From: an uncultured Phaeodactylibacter sp.
Lineage (GTDB): Bacteria > Bacteroidota > Bacteroidia > Chitinophagales > Saprospiraceae
NCBI GenBank assembly: GCA_913062745.1
Contig: CAJXXJ010000039.1
Location: 1 to 12,505 of the forward strand
Reading direction: 5' to 3'
DNA length: 12,505 nt
A program made the translations under genes and the position numbers. Numbering within the stretch: position 1 is the first letter of the stretch; each line of letters starts with the position of its first letter. Positions 1-6,410 of this stretch are shown here, piece by piece. The notes below the pieces were generated by a model, which ran no database searches, was not told where the DNA came from, and saw only the letters and a program-made list of their open reading frames with translations.

Positions 1-2
1 TA

Positions 3-767
3 GAGCCGGTAGTACAAACAGCAGAAGTGAAAAAGGTAAGCCCGCAGCCGTTGGCCGATGCCCCGGAAATCAAACCCGGGCCCGGAGCGGCATTTTCAGC
101 GCTCTACCTTTCAGGCCCGGCGTCCAGCCTGCCTGCTCCGGCGATGCAGCAGCTGGACCGGATGGCACAACAGCTGAAAGAGACGGAGGGCGCCCACCTG
201 ATTATAACAGCCTATCACCAGGATGGAAAAGGCCGGGGCGACCGCCTGTTTGAAGGTATAAAAGCGGCAGAGCAGGCTGCGCAGTATTTGGTGGCTAAAG
301 GCGTAGAGGAAGAAATGCTGTTTTTGCGGGCTACCCTCAGCGATCAGCTGCCGGAGGGGCAGCTGATCGGGCTCGACTTCGGAGGTTTCCACCTTACGGA
401 GGCACCAGCCAGCCTGGGGCTGCCGGAAATCGGCGGGCAACTCAATGCGGCTGTCGCCGGGCATGAGTTGAACAAGAACCTGCTTTATAAGGTGCAGATT
501 TCCGCTCTGCGGGGGGCTTTTAAAGGCAGCGAGCTGGACCAGTTTGAGCACCCAATGGTAGAGACTACCCTGGATTTTGACTACTACCGCTATACCCTGG
601 GCGCTTTCTCCAGCTATCAGTCGGCAGATACCTACCGGGAAAAACTGCTGCAGGGGCCTTTTCGTTCCGCTCTTGTTACCGCTTATGTGTACGGGCACCG
701 CGTGAATGGCAAAGCTGCAAAGTCTTTCAGCAGCCGCTTCCCGGATCTTGCTAATTTTTATCAGTAA
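3..767 (+). CDS. Envelope protein C-terminus: OmpA-like region plus SPOR domain (5' partial)
   Basis: The frame is open to the left edge of the window (codons from nt 3 read E-P-V-V-Q-T), so the GTG at 27 is probably internal and the gene starts outside. Roughly nt 90-340 resembles an OmpA C-terminal fold: a hydrophobic strand, a helix with LDRMAQQL, a second strand LIITAYHQ, and a helix ending AAQYLVAKGV. The usual 'LS..RA' signature is degenerate. After a linker, nt 480-720 looks like a SPOR domain (YKVQISA, then YRYTLGAFSSYQSADTYREKL, then SALVTAY). In known proteins OmpA-like domains bind peptidoglycan stem peptides and SPOR domains bind denuded glycan strands, so a cell-wall-associated periplasmic or outer-membrane role is inferred. 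The gene ends 3 bp before the stop of the convergent apaG. The SPOR call is fairly firm; the OmpA-like call is weaker. Confidence 0.72.
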   Translation, partial: EPVVQTAEVKKVSPQPLADAPEIKPGPGAAFSALYLSGPASSLPAPAMQQLDRMAQQLKETEGAHLIITAYHQDGKGRGDRLFEGIKAAEQAAQYLVAKGVEEEMLFLRATLSDQLPEGQLIGLDFGGFHLTEAPASLGLPEIGGQLNAAVAGHELNKNLLYKVQISALRGAFKGSELDQFEHPMVETTLDFDYYRYTLGAFSSYQSADTYREKLLQGPFRSALVTAYVYGHRVNGKAAKSFSSRFPDLANFYQ

Positions 768-770
768 ATA

Positions 771-1169
771 TTAGTTGAGGCGGACAGGAGCGATAAGCAG
801 GAACTCCGGGATGCCAGCCTGAAAGGCTTCTCCGTCTTCCTTCGCCACCATGAGGAATGCACCGTGCATTTTCCCGAATCCGCTGTTGAGGTCGCACCAG
901 GAAGAATATTCGTAGCGCTGCCCGGGGGCGAGCACCGGCTGTTTGCCCACTACACCTTCGCCTTCCACTTCCCGGATATGCCCGTCTCCGTCCCAGATGA
1001 TCCAGTGCCGCCGCAGTAGTTGTACAGTGGTGGCGCCCTGGTTTTCGATCACTACCTGATAAGCAAAGATGTACCGGTCCTGTGCAGGGCGGGAATAGGT
1101 CGCCTGGTAGGTAGGCGTAACGCTGATCCGTATGCCGTTAGTCGTCAGGCTCTCCTTCCTTGTCCTCAT
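771..1169 (-). CDS. apaG: ApaG (DUF525) family protein
   Basis: The 132-residue product is the usual ApaG length and shows the family landmarks in order: FAYQVVIEN (35-43), LLRRHWIIWDGDGHIREVEG (51-70), GEGVVGKQPVLAPGQ (70-84), YSSW (88-91), and GKMHGAFLM (99-107) before a closing 'IPEFLL' strand. ApaG is a small fibronectin-III-like beta-sandwich protein. It was linked to Co2+ resistance and Mg2+ efflux in enterobacteria, but its biochemical role is not settled. Here it is the last gene of yicC-gmk-apaG. The chosen ATG lies 32 bp inside the 3' end of gmk. No later ATG precedes the conserved core, so translational coupling to gmk is likely. The family call is secure; the exact start is less so. 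Confidence 0.9.
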   Translation of the reverse strand: MRTRKESLTTNGIRISVTPTYQATYSRPAQDRYIFAYQVVIENQGATTVQLLRRHWIIWDGDGHIREVEGEGVVGKQPVLAPGQRYEYSSWCDLNSGFGKMHGAFLMVAKEDGEAFQAGIPEFLLIAPVRLN

Positions 1170-1728
1170 ACTGGATTATATTTTCGGTGATTTGCTCCGC
1201 CCGGATGAGCGCGTCCTGTAGTTGGTCATTGACCAGCGTAAGGTCAAAACGCGGCTCGTAAGTCATTTCTTCCGAAGCCCGGGCCAGGCGCTTGCGCAGC
1301 TCAGCTTCCCCCTCGGTGCCCCGGCTGCGCAGCCGTTGTTCCAGGGCCTGCATAGAAGGCGGGCGCACAAATATAGCTGTGGCGACGCCCGGGTAAGCGG
1401 CCTTAATATTGAGGGCACCTTTGACATCAATATCAAAAATAATGTGCTTGCCCTGTGCCCATAGCCGGTCGAGCTCTTCCTTAAGGGTGCCGTAGAAGAT
1501 ACCTTCGTACACCTCTTCCCACTCTACGAAACCGCCGCTCCTGATGCGGGCTTCGAAAGCCTCTTTGTTGATGAAGTAGTAATCTTCCCCGTGGATTTCG
1601 TGGGGCCGTTTGGGCCGGGTGGTGGCAGAAACGGAAAACGCAAGCTGATCGTACCGCTCAAGCAAATGGTGAACAATAGTGGTCTTGCCGGCTCCCGAAG
1701 GAGCGGCGAAAAGCAAAAGTTTGCTCAT
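1138..1728 (-). CDS. gmk: Guanylate kinase
   Basis: Guanylate kinase phosphorylates GMP to GDP with ATP, an essential cytosolic step in guanine nucleotide supply and GMP salvage. The 196-residue product is of normal length. It has a P-loop APSGAGKT at residues 9-16. The GMP-binding segment SVSATTRPKRP follows (33-43), then GEDYYFI (47-53). The EWEEVYEGIFYGT region and the FDIDVKGA motif (Walker B-like segment) come next, then the arginine-rich lid 'RLRSRGTEGEAELRKRL'. Its ATG overlaps the yicC stop in an ATGA arrangement (1725-1728), which argues for translational coupling. Its 3' end overlaps apaG by 32 bp. A yicC-gmk pairing is common across bacteria. Confidence 0.97.
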   Translation of the reverse strand: MSKLLLFAAPSGAGKTTIVHHLLERYDQLAFSVSATTRPKRPHEIHGEDYYFINKEAFEARIRSGGFVEWEEVYEGIFYGTLKEELDRLWAQGKHIIFDIDVKGALNIKAAYPGVATAIFVRPPSMQALEQRLRSRGTEGEAELRKRLARASEEMTYEPRFDLTLVNDQLQDALIRAEQITENIIQYEDKEGEPDD

Positions 1729-2600
1729 ACAGAATTGGCTACTTGTTCTTTGATTTTTTCCAGCTCGTCTTTCATGCCAACAACGAGCCGCTGAATGTTA
1801 GAAGAATACGCTTTTGCGCCCATAGTGTTTATCTCTCTGCCCATTTCCTGGCTGATAAAACTAAGCTTTCGGCCTTTCAGCGGCTGTTTTTTCGCCAATT
1901 CCTCCTTGTAGTATTTGCAGTGCTGCTCGAGGCGCACTTTCTCCTCGGTGATGTCTATCTTCTCCAGGTAGTACATGATCTCCTGCTCGAAGCGGTTTTC
2001 ATCCACCTTGTCTTTGCCGAGGTAGTCCTCCAGGTTTTTGTGCATACGCTGCCGCAGTTGGTCTACGCGCTCCTGCTCGTGCGGGTCGAGTTGTTGCAAC
2101 AGCTCCATGATATTGTCTACCCGCTTGATCATATCCTCTTCCATAGCACTGCCTTCGGCGGTGCGGAAGCTCTGAAACTTTTCAAGCGCCGCATCGAGCG
2201 CCTGCAGCACCGCTTTCCATTCCTGCTCGTCGATAGAGTCGGCTTCGGAAGAAACGACGTTGGGGATGCGGAGTATCGCCTGCAGCATATCGCCGCTTTC
2301 GATCTGCAGCTCTTCGGAAAGCTGCCGTAGTTCGCGGTAATATTTGCGGAAGAGCGCCTGATTGAGGCCATATTCGTCATCGCCCTGAGCGGACTGCACG
2401 TCGATCACGAGCTCAATCTTGCCGCGGTGCACGCGGTCGGTGATAATCTTGCGCAGTTCGTGTTCCTTCTCCTTATAGTTCTGAGGGATTTTGGCGCGGA
2501 TATCAGTGTACTTACTATTGAGAGAGCGCAGCTCAACGCTGATCGTCTTATCGCCAAAAACCTGTGTAACCCGGCCGTAGCCAGTCATGGAAAGCAGCAT
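1725..2600 (-). CDS. yicC: YicC/YloC family endoribonuclease
   Basis: The 291-residue product has the standard YicC length and layout. An N-terminal YicC_N domain begins MLLSMTGYGRV, continues through ELRSLNSKYTDIRAKIP, and runs to about residue 155. The C-terminal DUF1732 domain (about 205-291) carries YYLEKIDITEEKVRLEQH, GRKLSFISQEMGREINTMGAKA and a closing helical MKDELEKIKEQVANSV. E. coli YicC has been described as an endoribonuclease; any substrate here is unknown. The start is well supported because family members begin M-x-x-SMTG(Y/F)G. It is the first gene of yicC-gmk-apaG and overlaps gmk by 4 bp. A Bacteroidota-type promoter box (TATCTTTG) lies about 145 bp upstream on the same strand. 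Confidence 0.95.
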   Translation of the reverse strand: MLLSMTGYGRVTQVFGDKTISVELRSLNSKYTDIRAKIPQNYKEKEHELRKIITDRVHRGKIELVIDVQSAQGDDEYGLNQALFRKYYRELRQLSEELQIESGDMLQAILRIPNVVSSEADSIDEQEWKAVLQALDAALEKFQSFRTAEGSAMEEDMIKRVDNIMELLQQLDPHEQERVDQLRQRMHKNLEDYLGKDKVDENRFEQEIMYYLEKIDITEEKVRLEQHCKYYKEELAKKQPLKGRKLSFISQEMGREINTMGAKAYSSNIQRLVVGMKDELEKIKEQVANSV

Positions 2601-2742
2601 ATATAGTCTTTAAGTGTTATGCGCATAGCGGACGGAAGCCCGGGCGGGGCCTGCGAACCGCAGCGAAAATACAGGGTAAAACAGCTTTGTGCGCCGACCA
2701 TCGCCGGAGTACTGCCCTACGGCCTGAATGAAATGCAATATG

Positions 2743-2750
2743 CAAAGATA
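2743..2750 (-). promoter_or_regulatory. Bacteroidota-type -7 box for yicC operon
   Basis: The minus strand reads TATCTTTG followed by CA, a full match to the Bacteroidota -7 consensus TAnnTTTG. No TTG lies at the preferred 19-21 bp upstream; the nearest is 13 bp away. It would give a 5' UTR of about 135 nt ahead of the yicC ATG. Based on consensus match only. Confidence 0.5.
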
Positions 2751-2840
2751 AACACTTTAGGGACAAATGCTGCAGAAGAGCTGCTGCCACCTAACGGGTT
2801 GAATACGAGCAAAAAAAGTAAAAATAAACTAAAGCATAAT

Positions 2841-2871
2841 TTCCGTTTAAAGAAATAAATACCGAAATTTG
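2841..2871 (+). promoter_or_regulatory. Possible HU gene promoter
   Basis: TTC (2841-2843), a 20-bp spacer and GAAATTTG (2864-2871) approximate the TTG-N19-21-TAnnTTTG pattern with one mismatch in each box. It would place the transcript start about 50 nt before the HU ATG in A/T-rich DNA. A weak match, supported mainly by position. Confidence 0.3.
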
Positions 2872-2928
2872 CCCGGCGTTTTAAAAAGCGAAAAATTGAT
2901 ATAACTCATTATAAACCAATTACTAACG

Positions 2929-3237
2929 ATGAGAAAAGCTGATTTGGTTGCAGCAATATCAGAGAAGACAGGTGTCCCGAAAGTAGACGTTCTGGTTACA
3001 TTGGAAACCTTTTTCAAAGAGGTGAAAGGCTCTTTGGCAGAAGGCGAAAACGTGTATGTACGGGGGTTCGGCTCTTTCGTCATCAAGAAGCGTGCTAAGA
3101 AAATTGGCCGCCACATCAAGAAGAATGTTGCGATTGAAATACCGGAGCACTACATTCCATCCTTCAAGCCTGCCAAAGTTTTTGTAGAGCAGGTGAAGGA
3201 TAATGTCACTGCATTGCCGAACGAGGATAACAAATAA
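2929..3237 (+). CDS. HU/IHF family DNA-binding protein
   Basis: The product is a 102-residue small basic nucleoid protein of the HU/IHF fold. It starts MRKADLVAAISEKTGVPK (helix-turn-helix-like dimer half). VYVRGFGSFVIKKRAKKIGR follows (about 43-62), containing the family GFGSF signature and the start of the DNA-embracing beta arm. The segment IPEHYIPSFKPAKVFVEQV closes the protein. The arm lacks the NP(K)TG tip of classical HU and has HIKKN instead, as I recall for many Bacteroidota IHF-like proteins. The 3' acidic tail (NEDNK) is short. It is the first gene of the plus-strand cluster and the TPR gene starts 29 bp downstream, so the two are probably cotranscribed. Role: DNA bending and compaction. 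Confidence 0.95.
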   Translation: MRKADLVAAISEKTGVPKVDVLVTLETFFKEVKGSLAEGENVYVRGFGSFVIKKRAKKIGRHIKKNVAIEIPEHYIPSFKPAKVFVEQVKDNVTALPNEDNK

Positions 3238-3266
3238 CATTAGCCTACCTCCCAACTTGCTCTTGC

Positions 3267-4067
3267 ATGACCAAGCTTCAATGGGCCGTAATAGCGGCTG
3301 CCATCGCCCTTTTTTTCGTGTTGTACTTCGGTTGTGAACGTACGCCACCGGATATTGCCACTGCGGCGAAGTCCCGCGGCTTGTCTGCCGAAAGCACCAC
3401 ACCTGAGGCGATAAAGTCTGCAGCAATGGCAGAACTTGCCCCTGCTCAGGCATCTAATGTGATGGCTCTGGAAGAGCAGTTGTCGGAGGCAGTGCCGGAC
3501 AGCATGCGCGCAGAAGTGCTCAAGCTGCTGTCGCGGGAATGGTATCAACTACAGCAGCCTGCACTTTCGGGCTACTACGCTCAGCAGGTAGCCGAGCTGC
3601 AAAACACGGCAGAGAGCTGGTCGATAGCCGGTACGACCTACTCGATTTGCCTGCAGCGGGCAGAAGAGGAGAAGATTCGGGATTTCTGTACAGGACGGGC
3701 GGTCCGCGCTTTTGAGAACGCGATTTCGCTTGAACCCGAAAATGTGGCGAATCAGGTCAACCTCGCGCTGACGTATACCAGCAACCCGCCGCCGGACAAC
3801 CCGATGAAAGGGGTGCTTATGCTGCGGCAACTCAACCAAGAAGCGCCGGACAATGTTCTTGTGTTGAATGCATTAGCACGGCTGGCTATCCAAACGGGGC
3901 AGTATGATAAGGCGGTAGAACGCCTGACCGCTGCCCTCGAGGTAGCGCCGGACAATGTGAAAAGCACTTGCTTGCTAGCGCAGGCGTACGAAGGTCAGGG
4001 CAACGCTGCACAAGCAGAACAGTACGCTGACCGATGCCGCGCAATGACTCAGCAGGCACCGCAATAA
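3267..4067 (+). CDS. Membrane-anchored tetratricopeptide repeat protein
   Basis: The product has 266 residues. It begins with an N-terminal hydrophobic segment (about 6-22, WAVIAAAIALFFVLYFG) followed by Cys23, so it is either a single-pass anchor or, less likely, a lipoprotein with a poor lipobox. The C-terminal half contains TPR-like helix pairs: AFENAISLEPENVANQVNLALTY (about 149-171), NALARLAIQTGQYDKAVERLTAALEVAPDNV (about 201-231), and a last partial unit LLAQAYEGQGNAAQAEQYADR. TPRs mediate protein-protein contacts; the partner is unknown. It lies between the HU-type gene (29 bp upstream) and the 31-codon ribosomal-type gene (41 bp downstream). I recall TPR proteins with this N-terminus next to HU genes in Bacteroidota, but no function is known to me. 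Confidence 0.85.
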   Translation: MTKLQWAVIAAAIALFFVLYFGCERTPPDIATAAKSRGLSAESTTPEAIKSAAMAELAPAQASNVMALEEQLSEAVPDSMRAEVLKLLSREWYQLQQPALSGYYAQQVAELQNTAESWSIAGTTYSICLQRAEEEKIRDFCTGRAVRAFENAISLEPENVANQVNLALTYTSNPPPDNPMKGVLMLRQLNQEAPDNVLVLNALARLAIQTGQYDKAVERLTAALEVAPDNVKSTCLLAQAYEGQGNAAQAEQYADRCRAMTQQAPQ

Positions 4068-4108
4068 CAGGAACCAATTTTTTTTAACCGACTTAAAGGT
4101 CTTGAATT

Positions 4109-4204
4109 ATGCCTTCAGGAAAAAAGAGAAAAAGACATAAGATTGCTACGCATAAACGCAAAAAGCGCCTGCGCAAGAATCGACACAAGAAGAAGAATAA
4201 ATAA
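4109..4204 (+). CDS. AURKAIP1/COX24 (mS38)-type small ribosomal protein
   Basis: The gene is only 31 codons from ATG (4109-4111) to TAA (4202-4204), so length cut-offs easily miss it. Translation gives MPSGKKRKRHKIATHKRKKR followed by LRKNRHKKKNK, with about two thirds Lys/Arg/His and no acidic residue. I recognise this as the short AURKAIP1/COX24-domain protein annotated in Bacteroidota genomes. It is related to mitochondrial mS38 and to actinobacterial bS22, where such peptides sit in the small ribosomal subunit and contact rRNA. The family assignment is from memory of that sequence pattern, and a ribosomal role here is inference. It follows the TPR gene by 41 bp, a gap containing a run of eight or more T. 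A strongly structured gene-free stretch follows. Confidence 0.85.
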   Translation: MPSGKKRKRHKIATHKRKKRLRKNRHKKKNK

Positions 4205-4303
4205 GGGGTCGCTGGCATTTCCGGGCTGGCTCTGCTGGCGCCGGAAAGCCGCAGCCTGAGGGAGGAGTGTAACAGCGCGTACTCGCCGTTGATACCATTA
4301 ACT

Positions 4304-4603
4304 GCTTGCCAGGCAAGCTTTCCATCCTTTAAAGCTGGATTGAAACCAACTAAAGAACAGACAGTTAAAGGGTCTCCACTACTTGTGTAGCCCCCTTTGC
4401 AATTACGTTCATTGACCGCTGAAATCGTTTGGTGTTCCCTGAAAACGGGGCCGCTATCGAAAAAGAATATCAGACCGCTAGCCAGGATCAGCTATCGGTT
4501 TCCTTCGCGTAGAGAGCACAGAAAATGTGGAAGTAGTGAATGCGCGAATAAATGAAGGAAACCGGTCCCCGATATGTCCCAAAAGGCAAGCTTACAGATT
4601 GCC
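4304..4603 (+). repeat. Direct repeat AGGCAAGCTT with competing inverted arm
   Basis: AGGCAAGCTT occurs at 4311-4320 and again at 4584-4593. The arm GCTTGCC at 4304-4310 is complementary to GGCAAGC in both copies. The second copy can also pair locally, GGCAA (4585-4589) with TTGCC (4599-4603). The pairings are mutually exclusive in RNA, a layout compatible with a structural switch, though chance cannot be excluded. Confidence 0.4.
4496..4564 (+). repeat. 11-bp perfect inverted repeat in rng leader
   Basis: CGGTTTCCTTC (4496-4506) is exactly complementary to GAAGGAAACCG (4554-4564) across a 47-nt loop. The inner TTCGCG (4504-4509) can instead pair with CGCGAA (4542-4547). No T-run follows, so it is not an intrinsic terminator. 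Confidence 0.6.
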
Positions 4604-4704
4604 AAAGAGAAAGTTCAACGATCCGTACTGCTAGCTCATCGACCTAATTATATACTCTTCAACGGTTCTTTTATCCATTGCTGATTGCTGTCTTCCCTCG
4701 TAGC

Positions 4705-4740
4705 TGCTGCCCGCCCATTCCGTTTGCTGCCCGGCCCATT
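4705..4740 (+). repeat. Imperfect tandem repeat before rng
   Basis: TGCTGCCCGCCCATT (4705-4719) and TGCTGCCCGGCCCATT (4725-4740) are nearly identical, differing by one inserted G, with 20-bp spacing. A partial CCATTGCTG also occurs at 4675-4683 and 4737-4745. Function unknown. Confidence 0.5.
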
Positions 4741-4810
4741 GCTGTGGGAGGACGCTTATTCGGTATTCTCGCCGTAGTAACACGGGTGTAGGGCGTAAAA
4801 ATCACATAGC

Positions 4811-6361
4811 GTGGAAAAAGAACTAATTATCAATTCCACCCCCACGGAAGTTGAAATTGCGCTGCTGGAAAATTCCAAGCTCGTTGAGCTGCACTACCAA
4901 AAGACAAACGACAATTTTACCGTAGGGGATATTTTTCTCGGGCGTATCAAGCGCCTCATGCCAGGCTTAAATGCCGCATTTGTTGATATCGGGCACCCAA
5001 AAGACGCCTTTTTGCACTACACCGACCTCGGCCCCAAGCTGAAGTCGCTGCTCAAGTATACAAACGGCGCCATGTCGGGAGGGATCAACACGCATACCCT
5101 CGACAACTTCAAGATGGAGCCGGATATCATCAAAACCGGAAAGGTCGATCAGGTCCTTAACAAAAAACAGCCCATCCTGGTACAGGTGCTCAAGGAGCCG
5201 ATTTCTACCAAAGGGCCACGCCTGAGCTGCGAATTGACGCTGCCCGGGCGTTACATCGTTTTGACGCCCTTCTCCAACGTTGTGGCGGTCTCCAAGAAAA
5301 TTAGTAATGCTGAAGAGCGTAAACGCCTGCACCTGCTGGTGGAAAGCATCCGCCCGAAAAACTTCGGGGTAATCGTGCGTACCGCCGCTGAGGGTAAAAA
5401 AGTGGCTGACCTGCACGAGGAGATCATCACCATCATGCAGAACTGGGAAGATATCTTCAATCAGCTGCATAAAGCCAAGCCGCCGCTTAAGCTGCTCAGT
5501 GAGCTCGATAAGACCTCAAGCATACTGCGGGATATCCTTACCGATTCCTTCAACCGTATCGTCGTCAACGACAAGCAGCTGTACCAAAGCGTGAAGAGCT
5601 ACCTGGAGTCGATCTCTCCCGAACAGGTAAAGATCGTGAACCACCACCGCTCCAACCGGCCGGTTTTTGATGCCTTCGGAGTAACCAAGCAGATCAAGGC
5701 GAGCTTTGGCAAAACAGCCACGATGCCCAGCGGCGCTTACCTCGTCATTGAGCATACCGAGGCCATGCACGTCATCGACGTGAACAGCGGCCATAAAATG
5801 GCAAGCAACAATCAGGAAGAAGCCGTCATGCGGGTCAATCTGGAAGCTGCAGAAGAGATCGCCCGTCAGCTGCGCCTGCGCGATATCGGTGGTATTATCA
5901 TTATCGACTTTATTGATATGCGCAAGTCGGAGCAGCGCAAGCAGCTCATCAAGGCGATGCGGAACTTTATGAAGAAAGACCGCGCGCAGCATACCATCCT
6001 CCCGCTAAGCAAGTTTGGGCTGATGCAAATCACCCGGCAGCGGGTACGCCCGGAAGTGAGCATCAATACCGCAGAAACCTGCCCGACCTGTAACGGTACC
6101 GGCAAGATCAATGCTTCTATACTGGTAGTAGACGAAATTGAGCGCGACCTCAATTTCATCGCACAGTCACGGCCCAAGTCAAAAGTGAAGCTGCATGTGC
6201 ACCCCTTCATCGAGGCTTATCTCAAAAAGGGCTGGCCCAACATGCAGATGAAATGGTACCTTAAGTACTACAAGTGGGTGCGTATCCAACCGAATAACGA
6301 CTTTCACCTTACCCGGTATAAGTTTTACGACGAAAACGACGACGAAATCCGCCTCAACTAA
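4811..6361 (+). CDS. rng: RNase E/G family endoribonuclease
   Basis: The 516-residue product has an S1 RNA-binding domain near residues 30-130 (VGDIFLGRIKRLMPGLNAAFVDIG, AFLHYTDLG). The RNase E/G catalytic core follows. The two metal-binding aspartates are Asp323 (HVIDVNSGHK) and Asp366 (IIIIDFIDM). The zinc-link is CPTCNGTGK with Cys424 and Cys427. Spacings (43 between the Asp residues, 58 from the second Asp to the first Cys) equal those of E. coli RNase E Asp303/Asp346/Cys404. It lacks a long degradosome scaffold tail, so it is RNase G-like. It cleaves single-stranded RNA in rRNA maturation and mRNA decay. The start is GTG: an in-frame TAA at 4796-4798 leaves no alternative upstream, and family members begin similarly. 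The long structured leader suggests post-transcriptional control. Confidence 0.97.
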   Translation: MEKELIINSTPTEVEIALLENSKLVELHYQKTNDNFTVGDIFLGRIKRLMPGLNAAFVDIGHPKDAFLHYTDLGPKLKSLLKYTNGAMSGGINTHTLDNFKMEPDIIKTGKVDQVLNKKQPILVQVLKEPISTKGPRLSCELTLPGRYIVLTPFSNVVAVSKKISNAEERKRLHLLVESIRPKNFGVIVRTAAEGKKVADLHEEIITIMQNWEDIFNQLHKAKPPLKLLSELDKTSSILRDILTDSFNRIVVNDKQLYQSVKSYLESISPEQVKIVNHHRSNRPVFDAFGVTKQIKASFGKTATMPSGAYLVIEHTEAMHVIDVNSGHKMASNNQEEAVMRVNLEAAEEIARQLRLRDIGGIIIIDFIDMRKSEQRKQLIKAMRNFMKKDRAQHTILPLSKFGLMQITRQRVRPEVSINTAETCPTCNGTGKINASILVVDEIERDLNFIAQSRPKSKVKLHVHPFIEAYLKKGWPNMQMKWYLKYYKWVRIQPNNDFHLTRYKFYDENDDEIRLN

Positions 6362-6410
6362 GAGATACTAACACAGCATCTCCAAGAGACGGCCGGGGCG
6401 AAACTCATAA

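Larger units (their letters stand above)
2601..2928. other. Divergent intergenic region between yicC and the HU gene
   Basis: This 328-bp stretch separates divergent yicC (-) and the HU-family gene (+). It holds the probable yicC promoter box at 2743-2750 and becomes strongly A/T-rich from about 2805 to 2928, as expected for the HU promoter and leader. A 79-codon open frame inside it has no recognisable domain and ends in low-complexity Lys/Asn codons, so I do not regard it as a gene. I see no RNA gene. Confidence 0.6.
4205..4810 (+). other. 606-bp gene-free, hairpin-rich region upstream of rng
   Basis: No convincing coding frame is present on either strand. The stretch holds an unusual number of inverted repeats. 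(a) 4211-4255: TTTCCGG (4218-4224) pairs CCGGAAA (4241-4247) with further outer GC pairs. (b) 4304-4318: GCTTGCC-A-GGCAAGC. (c) 4367-4398: AAAGGG/CCCTTT enclosing CTAC-TTGT-GTAG. (d) 4496-4564: an 11-bp perfect arm. (e) 4585-4603: GGCAA/TTGCC. (f) 4736-4749: CCCA/TGGG. I looked for the conserved cores of RNase P RNA, tmRNA and SRP RNA and did not find them. It could be a long regulated 5' UTR of rng (enterobacterial RNase E autoregulates through its own leader), a separate small RNA, or both. I see no clear TAnnTTTG promoter. Confidence 0.5.

Noticed and set aside
2619..2858. 79-codon plus-strand open frame between yicC and the HU gene
   Set aside because: No domain or signal peptide, it spans the promoter region, and it ends in A-rich low-complexity Lys/Asn codons.
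4211..4255. Intrinsic terminator after the 31-codon gene
   Set aside because: The stem is strong but is followed by CTGAGGGAGG rather than T residues.
4337..4346. GGATTGAAAC, a typical end of some CRISPR repeats
   Set aside because: It occurs once, without repeat-spacer periodicity or cas genes.
4552..4650. 32-codon frame starting ATG-AAG-GAA within the rng leader
   Set aside because: No start context, signal peptide or recognisable composition, and it overlaps the 11-bp inverted repeat.
4205..4810. RNase P RNA, tmRNA or SRP RNA in the gene-free stretch
   Set aside because: I could not find the GGAAAGTCCGG-type RNase P core, a tRNA-like tmRNA end, or the SRP tetraloop region.
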